46,135 nucleotides of DNA. It comes from an uncultured Verrucomicrobia subdivision 3 bacterium (GTDB lineage Bacteria; Verrucomicrobiota; Verrucomicrobiia; Limisphaerales; UBA11358). Made by a program: the position numbers and the translations under genes. This document shows, one piece after another, positions 1 to 8,739 of the stretch (within the stretch, counting starts at the first letter, position 1; each line of letters opens with the position of its first letter). The stretch is from positions 1 through 46,135 of the forward strand of contig CAIQWB010000065.1 in the NCBI GenBank assembly GCA_903875465.1, given 5' to 3'. Under the pieces are notes generated by a model. That model saw nothing but the letters and a program-made list of their open reading frames with translations, was not told where the DNA came from and searched no databases.

Positions 1-57
1 CTGCTGGATTTGGGCAATGTCATGGAGGATCGACTGGGGGGTGAGGTTGAGGTTCAT
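1..57 (-). CDS. 5' end of an unknown gene, cut by the window edge
   Basis: An ATG at 57-55 opens a frame that stays open for 19 codons to the left edge and begins MNLNLTPQSILHDIAQIQQ. A promoter-like pair of hexamers lies directly upstream (65-94) and the terminator of the glutaredoxin gene just beyond it, so this is a plausible new transcription unit on the same strand. No Shine-Dalgarno sequence is visible. Too little is present to name a family. Confidence 0.4.
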   Translation of the reverse strand, partial: MNLNLTPQSILHDIAQIQQ

Positions 58-64
58 GAAACTG

Positions 65-94
65 AGTATATGCCTTACACATATACTTAGGCAA
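65..94 (-). promoter_or_regulatory. Candidate sigma70-type promoter with very short leader
   Basis: On the minus strand TTGCCT (94-89) and TATACT (70-65) are separated by 18 bases. The ATG of the partial gene follows the -10 hexamer after only 7 bases, so transcripts would be leaderless or nearly so. This rests on hexamer matches only. Confidence 0.35.
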
Positions 95-149
95 CAAAAA
101 AGGCCCGAAAACTCAATGTGGAGAATTTTGTCTCACACCCGTTCAGGCC
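95..149 (-). terminator. Rho-independent terminator after the glutaredoxin gene, with a repeat in its loop
   Basis: On the minus strand GGCCTGAA (149-142) pairs with TTCGGGCC (109-102; one G-U pair) and is followed by a run of six T. The 5' arm overlaps the last codons of the glutaredoxin-like gene. The roughly 32-base loop contains GGGTGTGAGACAAAATTCT (140-122), a motif found twice more at 41.4-41.7 kb. Confidence 0.55.
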
Positions 150-385
150 TTGGGCAGCGTTTCCCAGAACCGGGCCAGCTCCTCCGGACCGAAGTCGGCC
201 AGAATTTTACCATCCACCTCAATCACCGGCGCAAAACGCTGGCCGGAAAGATTGATCATTTCCGTGAAGGCCTGGCCATCGGCAATAACATCCAGGGTTT
301 CGTGCGGGACGCCGTGCGCCGCCAGCCAGGCAACCGCCTTGTGGCACCACGGGCAAAAGGGCTTGATGAAGAGCCGGACTTTCAT
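143..385 (-). CDS. Glutaredoxin-like thiol-disulfide protein
   Basis: An 80-residue protein with the glutaredoxin/thioredoxin fold. Beta-strand VRLFIKP is followed by the redox motif CPWC (Cys11, Cys14), a helix, and the cis-Pro segment [10 protein letters not shown] typical of the family. This is the size of a minimal single-domain glutaredoxin. The role expected from the family is reduction of protein disulfides or glutathione mixed disulfides in the cytoplasm. Its start overlaps the gcvH stop by 4 bases (ATGA), so it is translationally coupled to gcvH. The second motif Cys and the cis-Pro are present, so it is probably active. The specific substrate is unknown; a link to lipoyl-protein or glycine metabolism is only suggested by position. 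Confidence 0.85.
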   Translation of the reverse strand: MKVRLFIKPFCPWCHKAVAWLAAHGVPHETLDVIADGQAFTEMINLSGQRFAPVIEVDGKILADFGPEELARFWETLPKA

Positions 386-765
386 CCCCCAATCTGCTGT
401 AAGTAATCCGCCGGGGACAGCAAACCGGCGAGTTCCGCCGGGGCGCTTAATTTGATTTTGAAAAACCAGCCGGCGGCGTGCGGATCCGTGTTTACCAGGG
501 CGGGTTGGTCCACCACCTGCGGATTGATTTCCAACACCTCACCGCTCACGGGCGCATATATGTCGCTCGCCGTTTTCACCGATTCCACCACGGCGGCGGC
601 TTCCCCGGCCTTCACCACGCGGCCCACGGCGGGCAGTTCCACAAACACGACGTCGGTCAACTCATGCTGGGCATGGTCCGTGATCCCCACGGTGGCCACG
701 TCACCCGCGACCCGGACCCATTCGTGCGATTTCGTATATTTCAGATCAGAAGGTACGTTGCTCAT
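382..765 (-). CDS. gcvH: Glycine cleavage system H protein
   Basis: A 127-residue lipoyl-carrier protein that shuttles the methylamine group between the P, T and L proteins of the glycine cleavage complex. The N-terminal KYTKSHEWV and the lipoylation site [15 protein letters not shown], with the acceptor at about Lys64, are diagnostic, and the length matches the family. The gene follows gcvT on the same strand, but a strong terminator-like hairpin (811-842) lies between them, so it may also have its own promoter. gcvP is not in the window. The start ATG at 765 has only a weak purine-rich ribosome site (AAAGAA). Confidence 0.97.
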   Translation of the reverse strand: MSNVPSDLKYTKSHEWVRVAGDVATVGITDHAQHELTDVVFVELPAVGRVVKAGEAAAVVESVKTASDIYAPVSGEVLEINPQVVDQPALVNTDPHAAGWFFKIKLSAPAELAGLLSPADYLQQIGG

Positions 766-810
766 AAATTCTTTGCCGGCTATTTGAACACCAAAACGAG
801 TGGACTAAAA

Positions 811-842
811 GAAAATAAAAAAGGCCGCCCGTCTGGCGGGCC
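811..842 (-). terminator. Rho-independent terminator between gcvT and gcvH
   Basis: On the minus strand a GC-rich stem (842-823; GG-CCGCC with GGCGG-CC and one bulged C) is followed by TTTTTTATTTTC (822-811). It lies about 190 bases past the gcvT stop and 46 bases before gcvH. It would make gcvT and gcvH separate or only partly co-transcribed units. Confidence 0.75.
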
Positions 843-1030
843 GCTAGGGGGGAGCACCTGGGGTGAATCAGCCCGGCGCCCGGCCACCAGCCCGCAATCC
901 AAACTCCACCAGCCCATCGGTTCGCGGAGGGAGGTTGATTAGCCAAATCCGTTTGGTTCAATGGCCGGAACTTACCCCGGCCATTTCATTCCCGGTTTTG
1001 CGCGACCTGGGACCTGGCCAGTGAAACCAC

Positions 1031-2146
1031 TCAACGCTTGTAAATCGGCTTTTTGACCACGACCGCCGGGGCCAGTTTGCCCCGAATTTCAATTCCCAAC
1101 CGGGTGTCGGGCTGCGCAAATTCCGGCGGGACATAACCCATCCCAATGCCCAAGCCGAGCGAGGGGCTTTGCGTGCCGCTGACCACCTGCCCCACCGCCT
1201 GGCCATGGACATGAATCGGATAATGCGGCCGGGGTGGAGCGGATTTCTCCGTCATTTTGAAAGCCACCAGGCGCTTCTTGGGGCCGGTGGCTTTTTGCTC
1301 CGCCAGAACGGACCGGCCTGTGAATTCACCCTTGTCCAGCGCCACAAAAAAGCCCACGCCGGCTTCGATGGGGGTGGTTTCCTCGTCCAATTCGTGACCG
1401 TACAGCGGATAACACACTTCCGTCCGCAACGTGTCGCGGGCGCCCAGTCCGGCGGGTTTCAGGCCAAACGGCTGGCCGGCCGCCAGCAACCGGTTCCACA
1501 CCGCCTCAATTTTCTCCGCCGGGGCAATCACTTCAAAGCCATCTTCGCCGGTATAACCCGTGCGGCCCACATAAATGGTGGCGTAATCGAACACAAACAC
1601 CCCGATCTCATTCTTTTTGAGATCAGAAATTTTGGCCACTTCCCGCCCGGCACAAGCGCTGCCGGGCAGCGCGGTATCGATAAATTTGGCGACATTCGGC
1701 CCTTGGATGGCCACCGCCCCGAGCTGACCCGACAGATCGCGCAATTCCGCCGCCCCCGCGTTGGCCGCTTCCAGCCAGGCCACGTCGGGCGCAATGCGTG
1801 AGGCATTGATGATCAGGAGGAAATCGGTGGCATTCATGCGGTAGGCGTAGAGGTCGTCCACCACCCCGCCCCGCGCGTTGCACATCAAGGTGTACTGCCC
1901 CTGGCCGGGGGCCAGTTTGCGCACGTCATTGGTGAGCGTGCGATTCAGGAAGGCCTCCGCGCCGGGTCCACCCACAAACACTTCGCCCATGTGGGAAATA
2001 TCGAAAATCCCGGCGGCGGACCGCACCGCCAGATGTTCATCGGTGATGCTGGTGTATTGGACCGGCATTTCCCAGCCACCAAATTCAATGAGTTTGCCCC
2101 CCAGTTTTTGGTGGGCGGCATACAGCGGCGTGCGTTGTAACGTCAT
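1031..2146 (-). CDS. gcvT: Aminomethyltransferase (glycine cleavage T protein)
   Basis: A full-length 371-residue GcvT, which transfers the methylene group from aminomethyl-H-protein to tetrahydrofolate and releases ammonia. Family landmarks are the N-terminal RTPLYAAHQKLGGK and FGGWEMPVQY, ISHMGEV, the folate-site region GRTGYTGEDGFE near residues 215-225, and a C-terminal barrel domain ending with GKLAPAVVVKKP. The start ATG at 2146 matches the normal GcvT N-terminus. gcvH lies downstream behind a terminator and an oxidoreductase gene lies upstream with 141 bases between. Nothing is missing or truncated. Confidence 0.97.
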   Translation of the reverse strand: MTLQRTPLYAAHQKLGGKLIEFGGWEMPVQYTSITDEHLAVRSAAGIFDISHMGEVFVGGPGAEAFLNRTLTNDVRKLAPGQGQYTLMCNARGGVVDDLYAYRMNATDFLLIINASRIAPDVAWLEAANAGAAELRDLSGQLGAVAIQGPNVAKFIDTALPGSACAGREVAKISDLKKNEIGVFVFDYATIYVGRTGYTGEDGFEVIAPAEKIEAVWNRLLAAGQPFGLKPAGLGARDTLRTEVCYPLYGHELDEETTPIEAGVGFFVALDKGEFTGRSVLAEQKATGPKKRLVAFKMTEKSAPPRPHYPIHVHGQAVGQVVSGTQSPSLGLGIGMGYVPPEFAQPDTRLGIEIRGKLAPAVVVKKPIYKR

Positions 2147-2287
2147 AATGGCAAATTCAATTTAAAAAAACTCGGACCGTGCCGAAAAATTGTGATCACT
2201 GCCCCGCCAGCGTAGCGTCTTCGCCCCCCCACCGCTGGTACAAAAACCAAGCATTACCCGCCGGCCCAGCCGGCAGCCGGAGCGTGC

Positions 2288-3037
2288 TCAGCCCCATTTC
2301 TCCGTCTTCATCTGTTCCTTGGGCACCCCCAGGCCATGCAGCACCACTTCCTCGGCAAATTCCACGAGCTCGTTGGGGCCACAGGCATAAAAATAGGTCT
2401 TGGCCAGGTCGGTCACATGTTCCTTCACCCACTCCGGAGTAATGCGCCCCCGCCGGCCGGTCCAGGGATCTTCATCGGTCAGGCGGGTGCAGGTCACCAG
2501 AAATTTGAAATTAGGATTTTCTTTCTCCAGTTGTTCAAACTCCTCCTTGAAAATAATCCCCTTGGGATTGCGCACACTAAACATCACCGTGATCTTGGTG
2601 TCCAGCTGGCGGCGCGTGGCTTCCCGCACAAAAGCGCGGAAGGGCGTCACGCCCGAACCGCCCGCCACACAAATGAGGTGATGCCCCGTACCATACACTG
2701 GCAGAAATTTGCCCACGGGCGGAATGACGAAAAATTTGTCGCCTTCTTTCGCCCAATCCACAATCCGGGTGCCCATCTTGCCATCGCGCTTGATGGTGAT
2801 TTCAAAAAAGCCGCGGTCCAGGGCACAGGAGGAGAGGGAGTAAGCCCGCTTGTAGGAGGGGGTGTCTGGCCAGTAAACCGTGATGAACTGGCCGGTCTTA
2901 AATTCGGGATTATAACCCTCCGGCCACTTCAATTGGAGGGTCTTCGTATCCGGCAATTCCAGGGTTGCCTTCTCCACCAGCATTTCCAAAATTTCCCGGG
3001 CCATAATAGTTTGATTATTGTGCGTGCCTCGCGCCAT
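2288..3037 (-). CDS. Ferredoxin-NADP reductase-like FAD/NAD(P)H oxidoreductase
   Basis: A 249-residue two-domain flavoprotein of the ferredoxin reductase superfamily. The FAD-binding barrel carries RAYSLSS (residues 64-70), and the pyridine-nucleotide domain carries GGSGVTPF (126-133) and the C-terminal CGPNEL (219-224). No 2Fe-2S domain is fused, so it must pass electrons to a separate partner. The start at 3037 is preferred over the internal Met at residue 12 because GGAG lies 5 bases before it, while the internal Met has no ribosome site. The partner is not evident from the neighbours. It could also be called a phenol-hydroxylase-reductase-like or BenC-like module; the exact role is open. 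Confidence 0.85.
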   Translation of the reverse strand: MARGTHNNQTIMAREILEMLVEKATLELPDTKTLQLKWPEGYNPEFKTGQFITVYWPDTPSYKRAYSLSSCALDRGFFEITIKRDGKMGTRIVDWAKEGDKFFVIPPVGKFLPVYGTGHHLICVAGGSGVTPFRAFVREATRRQLDTKITVMFSVRNPKGIIFKEEFEQLEKENPNFKFLVTCTRLTDEDPWTGRRGRITPEWVKEHVTDLAKTYFYACGPNELVEFAEEVVLHGLGVPKEQMKTEKWG

Positions 3038-3243
3038 CCCGACTCCACGGCAGAATAAGGGAGCCAGGCGACCACGGCAAGCGTTGCGATTGGTTTGACT
3101 GAGTTTGCGTTTTCACGCGGGTCTTTTCCGGTTCTGCCACTAGCTTAAGGATGAATCACCCCCGGCAAATGGCTTCCCCGGTTTTGACTTTTTCCACACC
3201 GGTTTTGTCCAACCCAAAACAATTCCCGGAAGGTCAGCCCGGC

Positions 3244-4068
3244 TCACCCCTTCAATCGCTCCACGAACTCTTGCGCCAGTAATTGGTAGGCGGCCGCCCC
3301 ACTGCTGTATTTGTCGTAATAAATGATCGGCTGGCCAAAGCTGGGGGCCTCCGCCAAACGGGTGCTGCGGGGGATCAGCGTTTCAAACACTTTTTCCCCG
3401 AGTTGCTTGCGCACCTCACCAACCACTTCATTGCACAGTTTGGTCCGGCCATCAAACATGGTCATGACGACGCCAAACGTGGTCAATTCCGGGTTCACAT
3501 TGGCCTCCCGCAACTGCCCCAGCATCCGGTGCAGCATCGAGATCCCCTCCAACGCGTAATATTCGCATTGCAGGGGGATGAGCAGGCCATGGCTAGCGAC
3601 AAACGCATTCAGGGTTAATAACCCCAGTGACGGGGGACAATCAATCAAGACCACGTCAAACCGGCCGGCATCCAGCACGGGTTGCAAAGCCTCCTTTAAC
3701 CGTAACAAATGATTGTCCAACCGCGACATCTGGAGATCGGCCGCGCATAAATCCACCTCGGAAGGCACCACTTCAAGACGTTCGTAAGCGGTGGGCTTGA
3801 TTTTCTCCAGCAAAGTCCCTTCTCCCAAAAGCACCCGGTAGGCACTGCCGCCTTCCGTCTTCTCCAGCCCCACCCCGCTGGTGGCATTCGCCTGGGGATC
3901 CAGGTCCAACAGCAGCACCCGCAAATCCAGGCTGGCCAGGCAGGCCGCCAAATTGACTGCTGTCGTGGTTTTTCCCACCCCGCCCTTCTGATTGGCGACC
4001 GCAATAACTTTAGTTGGCACTGGGCTATTAAATGAAAATTGCGGTGGCGTTACAAGCGCACACCGCAA
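3244..4068 (-). CDS. parA: ParA/Soj-family chromosome-partitioning ATPase
   Basis: A ParA-type P-loop ATPase: deviant Walker A KGGVGKTTT (residues 28-36), the switch region LLDLDPQANAT, and Walker B-like VVLIDCPPSLGLLTLN. ParA proteins bind DNA non-specifically as ATP dimers and position cargo with ParB. No parB or parS-like repeat is seen here, so it is either the chromosomal parA split from parB or an orphan. The frame is open from TTG 4068; a GTG at 4020 would give 258 residues beginning VPTKVIAVANQKGG, closer to the usual Soj start. Neither has a Shine-Dalgarno sequence. It lies 23 bases behind the sigma/anti-sigma pair and is probably the last gene of that operon. Confidence 0.9.
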   Translation of the reverse strand: MRCALVTPPQFSFNSPVPTKVIAVANQKGGVGKTTTAVNLAACLASLDLRVLLLDLDPQANATSGVGLEKTEGGSAYRVLLGEGTLLEKIKPTAYERLEVVPSEVDLCAADLQMSRLDNHLLRLKEALQPVLDAGRFDVVLIDCPPSLGLLTLNAFVASHGLLIPLQCEYYALEGISMLHRMLGQLREANVNPELTTFGVVMTMFDGRTKLCNEVVGEVRKQLGEKVFETLIPRSTRLAEAPSFGQPIIYYDKYSSGAAAYQLLAQEFVERLKG

Positions 4069-4091
4069 TCAGTTGAAGGAATACAACAAAC

Positions 4092-4583
4092 TTAATGACC
4101 AAAACTTACTTGCTGCAGCAGCGGATTCGGAGTACCAAAAGTGCCATTCCCGGGATCCAGGGACATCACCGGATTGGTGCTGGAATCCAGGCTGGTTTGA
4201 TTCGCCGCCGCATTCAGAAAAGCGGGGGAAATGCCCTGGATGGCGGAACCGCTTTGCGAAACTTGCGACGGCACCAGGGATTCCTGACTAGGATCGGGAT
4301 TATCGGTATAAACTATGCCGGCCACGATTAACAGGCACACCGCAGAGGCAAACACGCCCGTGAAGGCAGGCTTGGATTGGAACGCCTGGATGATGGAAAG
4401 CACCCAAGGCGCTTCGACGAACAAACGTTCCAAAGCAGTTTCGGGTTTGCCGCTCTCCCCCTGACGGATGCGGGAAACCACGTTATCTGAGAAACTGTTA
4501 AAAAAGCCGGGCGGGGGAACCTCATGCTTTTTCAAGGCCAGCAGCCGGCGCAACGTTTCAAAATCAGGTTCGGTTTCGTTCAT
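4092..4583 (-). CDS. Single-pass membrane protein, candidate anti-sigma factor
   Basis: A 163-residue protein of no family I recognise. The N-terminal 65 residues are charged and cytoplasmic-looking, then a hydrophobic span (about residues 71-90, FTGVFASAVCLLIVAGIVY), then a Ser/Asn/Pro-rich outer part. The start ATG at 4583 is one base after the stop of the ECF sigma gene (TAA-C-ATG), the classic position for an anti-sigma factor. The zinc motif HxxxCxxC of ZAS-type anti-sigmas is absent. The role as a membrane anti-sigma is therefore an inference from position, topology and size, not from homology. Confidence 0.6.
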   Translation of the reverse strand: MNETEPDFETLRRLLALKKHEVPPPGFFNSFSDNVVSRIRQGESGKPETALERLFVEAPWVLSIIQAFQSKPAFTGVFASAVCLLIVAGIVYTDNPDPSQESLVPSQVSQSGSAIQGISPAFLNAAANQTSLDSSTNPVMSLDPGNGTFGTPNPLLQQVSFGH

Positions 4584-4584
4584 G

Positions 4585-5208
4585 TTACTTCAAATAATCC
4601 GCAAGTTCCGACTGCAATTGTTGCCGTGCGTAAAACAACCGTGAACGCACAGTCCCAATGTTACAATCCATTACTTTTGCAATTTCTTCATGTGACTGAC
4701 CCTGCACATCATGCAATACCACCACTAATCTATGGGGTTCAGACAGCTTCAAAAGGGCCGCGTTCAATTTTTCCTGCAATTCATTCAAACCGGCATCGCG
4801 GCGCGGCGTCTTATGCGAAATCAACGCCATCAGGTCCGGGTCATGCTCGGCGTTGAAATCCAGATCATTCAGGCTCATATGCGCCCGGTTTTTCCGTTGC
4901 TTGAGAAAATTGATCGTTTTGTTGACCGCGATCCGATACAGCCAGGTGTAAAAACTGGAACCGCCTTTGAAGGAGGAGAGCGCCTGATAGGCCTTGATAA
5001 AGGCATCCTGGGCCAGATCATTGGCATCCTCATGATTGGAAGTCATATGATAGATCGTGGCGTAAATGCGCTCCTGATAGCGCTTTACCAAAGCATCATA
5101 AGACTTGAGATCGCCCCGCCGGGCCCGGTGGACCAAGACGTCTTCCGGCACTTCCGCTGCAGCGGAATTGGCGTCGGATGGCTGGGGGGAATCAGGCATA
5201 TGCAGCAT
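4585..5208 (-). CDS. ECF (sigma-E type) RNA polymerase sigma factor
   Basis: A 207-residue group IV sigma factor with region 2 (about residues 25-100: YQERIYATIYHMTSNHEDAN, then DLAQDAFIKAYQAL, then FYTWLYRIAVNKTINFLKQ) and region 4 (about 150-205: LSEPHRLVVVLHDVQGQSHE, then EIAKVMDCNIGTVRSRLFYA). The start ATG at 5208 overlaps the stop of the polyprenyl synthase gene (TAATG); Met4 is an alternative start. Region 1 and region 3 are absent, as expected. The gene is coupled downstream to a membrane protein that may hold it inactive. ECF factors usually autoregulate, but I see no convincing promoter motif. Confidence 0.93.
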   Translation of the reverse strand: MLHMPDSPQPSDANSAAAEVPEDVLVHRARRGDLKSYDALVKRYQERIYATIYHMTSNHEDANDLAQDAFIKAYQALSSFKGGSSFYTWLYRIAVNKTINFLKQRKNRAHMSLNDLDFNAEHDPDLMALISHKTPRRDAGLNELQEKLNAALLKLSEPHRLVVVLHDVQGQSHEEIAKVMDCNIGTVRSRLFYARQQLQSELADYLK

Positions 5209-6254
5209 TAAACCACCAACAAACTGGTTTGTTGCGCTAAAAAGTTCGTCAACCCCAGCAAACCGGCGCGACCGGAGGATTCGGGCAGGTCCTGCAAAAT
5301 CGTGCGGGACTCTTCCAAATACTTGAAGATAATCTCCAGAGAGGGTTGAAAGGTCGCGTATTTGACCAGCAAACGGTTGACCTCACTAAAATGCGCCGGT
5401 TGCCAGTGGGCAATCATGTCCTCCAAACGGCTGCGATCTTCCGGGTTGGCGCGTTCCCACGCCAGCAGAAGCGGCCAGGTCAGCTTGCCCTTTTCCAAAT
5501 CTGTGCCCAGCGACTTGCCGGCCTGGGCTTCCGTGCCAAAAAGATCCACACAATCATCATACACCTGATAGGCCGTGCCAAAGGCCGCGCCGAACTGGCC
5601 CAAGGCGCGGCGTTGCCCGGGTGTGGCCCCGCTCAGAAACGCCGCCAGATCACACGATAGGGTAAACAACTCACCGGTTTTCATGCCGATCACGCGGAAA
5701 TAATCATCGCGTGAGACTTGAAACTTCCGGCGGCTCTGGGTTTGCAAAATTTCCCCCGCGCAAACCGTGTTCGTGGCCGTGGCCACCGCCCGGCAGACTT
5801 CCGGGGTGGGAAAACCCGCCGCCAGTTCCAAGGCCCGGGCGAACAGGCAGTCGCCAAATAAAACCGCAATCTCATTGCCCCAATGGGAGGCCAGGGTCAA
5901 TTGTCCCCGGCGAATTTCCGCCTCGTCCATGATGTCATCGTGGACCAGGGTGGCGAGATGAACCATTTCAATGATCACCGCAATCGTGGCGTGATCATCC
6001 TTCACCTCACCCAGAGAAGCCGCCGCCAGCGCCACCAGCGTGGGCCGCAAATGTTTGCCGCTGCCATTCAGGGCGTACTGCGCGTAGGGCACGATCTGCG
6101 GGTCAAATTGATTGGCCTGCCGGATCAACCGTTCAGTGACCTTTTCCAGAAAAGGTTCCACCGGTTCCACGATGAGTTTCCAGGAACGGTTCAGATCAGC
6201 TTTGGTGGGCGAGGTCAACGCCTCAGCCCTAACCTTTGTATCGGCAGCCAGCAT
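5208..6254 (-). CDS. Polyprenyl diphosphate synthase (IspB/HepT family)
   Basis: A 348-residue trans-prenyltransferase that extends farnesyl diphosphate with isopentenyl units to make the side chain of menaquinone or ubiquinone. The first aspartate-rich motif is HDDIMDEA (Asp106, Asp107, Asp110) and the second is YDDCVDLFG around residue 230; GKHLRP marks the N-terminal substrate site. The FARM is the short DDxxD form found in long-chain synthases. Chain length cannot be read off. The gene heads an apparent operon with an ECF sigma gene (TAATG overlap), its putative anti-sigma and parA. The terminator of pnp lies just upstream, so the operon promoter should sit in the 60 bases between. Confidence 0.93.
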   Translation of the reverse strand: MLAADTKVRAEALTSPTKADLNRSWKLIVEPVEPFLEKVTERLIRQANQFDPQIVPYAQYALNGSGKHLRPTLVALAAASLGEVKDDHATIAVIIEMVHLATLVHDDIMDEAEIRRGQLTLASHWGNEIAVLFGDCLFARALELAAGFPTPEVCRAVATATNTVCAGEILQTQSRRKFQVSRDDYFRVIGMKTGELFTLSCDLAAFLSGATPGQRRALGQFGAAFGTAYQVYDDCVDLFGTEAQAGKSLGTDLEKGKLTWPLLLAWERANPEDRSRLEDMIAHWQPAHFSEVNRLLVKYATFQPSLEIIFKYLEESRTILQDLPESSGRAGLLGLTNFLAQQTSLLVV

Positions 6255-6314
6255 GCTTTGTTCAAGTTACGGAGGATTCGGAACCCAGTCAAACTAGTTG
6301 TAAATGGATCAGTA

Positions 6315-6352
6315 GTAAACAAAAGGCGCGAACGGTTGCCCGTCCGCGCCTT
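6315..6352 (-). terminator. Strong Rho-independent terminator after pnp
   Basis: On the minus strand a 13-bp stem (one G-U pair) closes on a GCAA tetraloop (arms 6352-6340 and 6335-6323) and runs into TTTTGTTTAC. It starts 20 bases past the pnp stop and ends the rpsO-pnp unit before the polyprenyl synthase operon. Confidence 0.9.
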
Positions 6353-6371
6353 CAAGTTGCACCGTGGGCGC

Positions 6372-8534
6372 TTATTGCTGTGGCGCCGAGGCCGAAGCGG
6401 GGATGCCCGCCGCCTGCAGTTCCTTGTCACGGTCTTCCATCGCGGCGCGGCGGGACAGGCGAACCCGGCCCTTTTCATCCACACCGAGACATTTGACCGT
6501 GATGTCATCACCAATCTTGACGATGTCCTCGGTTTTCTTGACCCGGAAATTCGCCAGTTCGCTGATGTGCACCAGGCCGTCCTTGCCAGGCAGGAATTCG
6601 ACGAAGGCACCGAATTCTTTGACGGTGACGACTTTGCCGCGGTAAATCTTGCCGATTTCGGCTTCCGCGCTCATGCCCAGAATGGTGTCCTTGGCCATCT
6701 TCATGCCTTCGGCGGACACGGAGAAGATGTTCACGGTGCCGTCATCTTCGATGTCAATTTCGCAGCCGGTTTCTTCCACCAGGCGCTTGATGTTCTTGCC
6801 GCCGGGCCCGATGAGCGCGCCAATCTTTTCCGGATTGATTTTCACGATCTCGATGCGGGGAGCGTACTGGCTCAGTTCCTTGCGGGGAGCGGAGATGGTC
6901 TTGGCCATTTCGGCCAGAATGTGCAACCGGGCAACCCGGGCTTTTTCAATGGTCTCAGCCATCAGCGCATGGGGAATGCCCTTGAGCTTGAGGTCCAATT
7001 GGAAACCAGTGATGCCCTTTTCCGTGCCGGCAATCTTGCAATCCATGTCGCAATACGCGTCTTCCCAGCCGATGATGTCGGTCAGGAGCTTGTAACGGGA
7101 AATGGTGTGGTCCGCGGCGTACTCGGTGCAGATGCCCACGCTGATGCCCGCCACCGGGCGGATCAGCGGCACGCCCGCGTCCAGCAGCGCCAAAGTCCCA
7201 CCGCACACGCTCGCCATGGAGGTGGAACCATTGGATTCCATAATCTCGCTGGTGACGCGAATGGTGTACGGATAATTATTCGTGGGAATCACCGGTTCGA
7301 TGCTGCGTTCAGCCAGTGCACCGTGGCCAATTTCCCGGCGACCAGGGCCCGTGATGCGGCCGGTTTCACCGACGGAGAAATTCGGAAAATTATAATGCAG
7401 GATGAATTTCTTTTCATTCCCACCCCCCGTGTAGGAATCAAATTCCTGGGTGTCGTCGCCGGTGCCCAGCGTGGCCAGGGTGACGGCCTGGGTTTCACCC
7501 CGGGCAAAAATCGCCGAACCGTGGGCGCGGGGCAGCAGGCCCACTTCGCTGGTGATCGCACGAACGGTGTCAAAATCACGACCATCCAGGCGCTTGCCGT
7601 GGTCCAAAATCAGACTCCGGACGGCCTCTTTTTGGATGTAATAAAACGCGTCCTTGATGACGAAATCATTCACCTTTTCGGCACCGAACTTGGTGGTCAG
7701 ATCCGCGCCCACTTCGTCCTGAATGGCTTTGCAGGCCGTTTCCCGGGCGAGTTTGCCGGGGGTCAGGAGGGCGGGCACAAAGCGGTCGCCCGCCTGCTTT
7801 TTGGCCTCGGCCAAAATTTCGTCCGGCACAATGTTCAGGGTGATTTCGCGTTTCTTCTTGCCCGCCTTGGCGGCGAGTTCCTTCTGGGCCGCAATCAAGG
7901 GCACGCAGCAGGCCTGGCCGAAAACCAGGGCGGCATTGAAATCGGCTTCAGAAATCTCCTTGGCCGCCCCTTCGTACATGACAATGTCATGTTCGTTGCC
8001 GACGTACACGAGGTCGAGATCGCTCTCGGCCATCTCAGAGTGTGTCGGGTTCGCCACAAATTCGCCACCGATGCGGCCCACGCGCACAGCGCCCAAGGGA
8101 CCCGCCCAGGGGATGTCGCTAACCATCAGGGACGCGCTCGCGCCGATGATGCTCAAAATATCAGGGTCGTTTTCGCCATCGGCGCTCAAGACCACGGTTT
8201 GCACCTGGACTTCATTGTACCAGCCTTTGGGGAACAGGGGACGAATCGGACGATCGGTCAAACGGCAGGTGAGAATTTCCTTTTCTGTGGGACGGCCTTC
8301 GCGCTTGAAGTAACCGCCGGGGAACTTGCCCGCCGCCGCGGCTTTTTCGCGGTAATCAACGGTGAGCGGGAAGAAATCCTGGCCGGGTTTAGCCTTGGTC
8401 GCGGCGACGGCGGCTACAATGACGATGGTTTCGCCGAGTTGAATCGTAACGGCACCATCCGCCTGTTTGGCCAGCTTGCCGGTTTCGATGGTAATCTGCT
8501 TGTCGCCCACTTGGGCGGTTATTTTATCGGACAT
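6372..8534 (-). CDS. pnp: Polynucleotide phosphorylase
   Basis: A full-length 720-residue PNPase, the trimeric 3'-5' phosphorolytic exoribonuclease of the RNA degradosome. Two RNase PH domains are visible; the second carries [20 protein letters not shown] and the catalytic-site segment [14 protein letters not shown] domain ([16 protein letters not shown], about residue 580) and an S1 domain ([20 protein letters not shown]) follow. The C-terminus ends in a short Ala/Gln-rich tail. It sits downstream of rpsO, the order known from many bacteria, separated by a 205-base leader with a long-range hairpin that could be used for autocontrol. Confidence 0.97.
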   Translation of the reverse strand: MSDKITAQVGDKQITIETGKLAKQADGAVTIQLGETIVIVAAVAATKAKPGQDFFPLTVDYREKAAAAGKFPGGYFKREGRPTEKEILTCRLTDRPIRPLFPKGWYNEVQVQTVVLSADGENDPDILSIIGASASLMVSDIPWAGPLGAVRVGRIGGEFVANPTHSEMAESDLDLVYVGNEHDIVMYEGAAKEISEADFNAALVFGQACCVPLIAAQKELAAKAGKKKREITLNIVPDEILAEAKKQAGDRFVPALLTPGKLARETACKAIQDEVGADLTTKFGAEKVNDFVIKDAFYYIQKEAVRSLILDHGKRLDGRDFDTVRAITSEVGLLPRAHGSAIFARGETQAVTLATLGTGDDTQEFDSYTGGGNEKKFILHYNFPNFSVGETGRITGPGRREIGHGALAERSIEPVIPTNNYPYTIRVTSEIMESNGSTSMASVCGGTLALLDAGVPLIRPVAGISVGICTEYAADHTISRYKLLTDIIGWEDAYCDMDCKIAGTEKGITGFQLDLKLKGIPHALMAETIEKARVARLHILAEMAKTISAPRKELSQYAPRIEIVKINPEKIGALIGPGGKNIKRLVEETGCEIDIEDDGTVNIFSVSAEGMKMAKDTILGMSAEAEIGKIYRGKVVTVKEFGAFVEFLPGKDGLVHISELANFRVKKTEDIVKIGDDITVKCLGVDEKGRVRLSRRAAMEDRDKELQAAGIPASASAPQQ

Positions 8535-8546
8535 AACGGTTGTACA

Positions 8547-8618
8547 CCGCCACTTCCAGAGAAACTTCAGTCAAACCCGGATGGGTCGGAGTTGAATGAA
8601 ATTGCCCGAAAGTGGCGG
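8547..8618 (-). promoter_or_regulatory. Long hairpin in the pnp leader, possible autoregulatory site
   Basis: CCGCCACTT (8547-8555) and AAGTGGCGG (8610-8618) are perfect 9-bp complements enclosing 54 bases that hold a smaller hairpin (ACCC-GGAT-GGGT). The 3' side of the hairpin ends about 12 bases before the pnp ATG. In E. coli a pnp leader hairpin is cut by RNase III and used for PNPase autocontrol; a similar role here is inferred from position only. Confidence 0.45.
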
Positions 8619-8739
8619 AATTTTTTACGCGAGGTTGTTTTGGTTTGGTTGAGGAAGCAGACCGGTCGCGTCACCGGCCTAAATCCGGAAAACAGAGGGG
8701 CGGAACGCCGGGAAGGCACACCGCACCCCCCATATTAAA

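Noticed and set aside
5883-8738. 951-codon open frame on the plus strand opposite pnp
   Set aside because: It is the antisense shadow of pnp and the polyprenyl synthase gene, favoured by GC-rich codon use; no protein family is recognisable.
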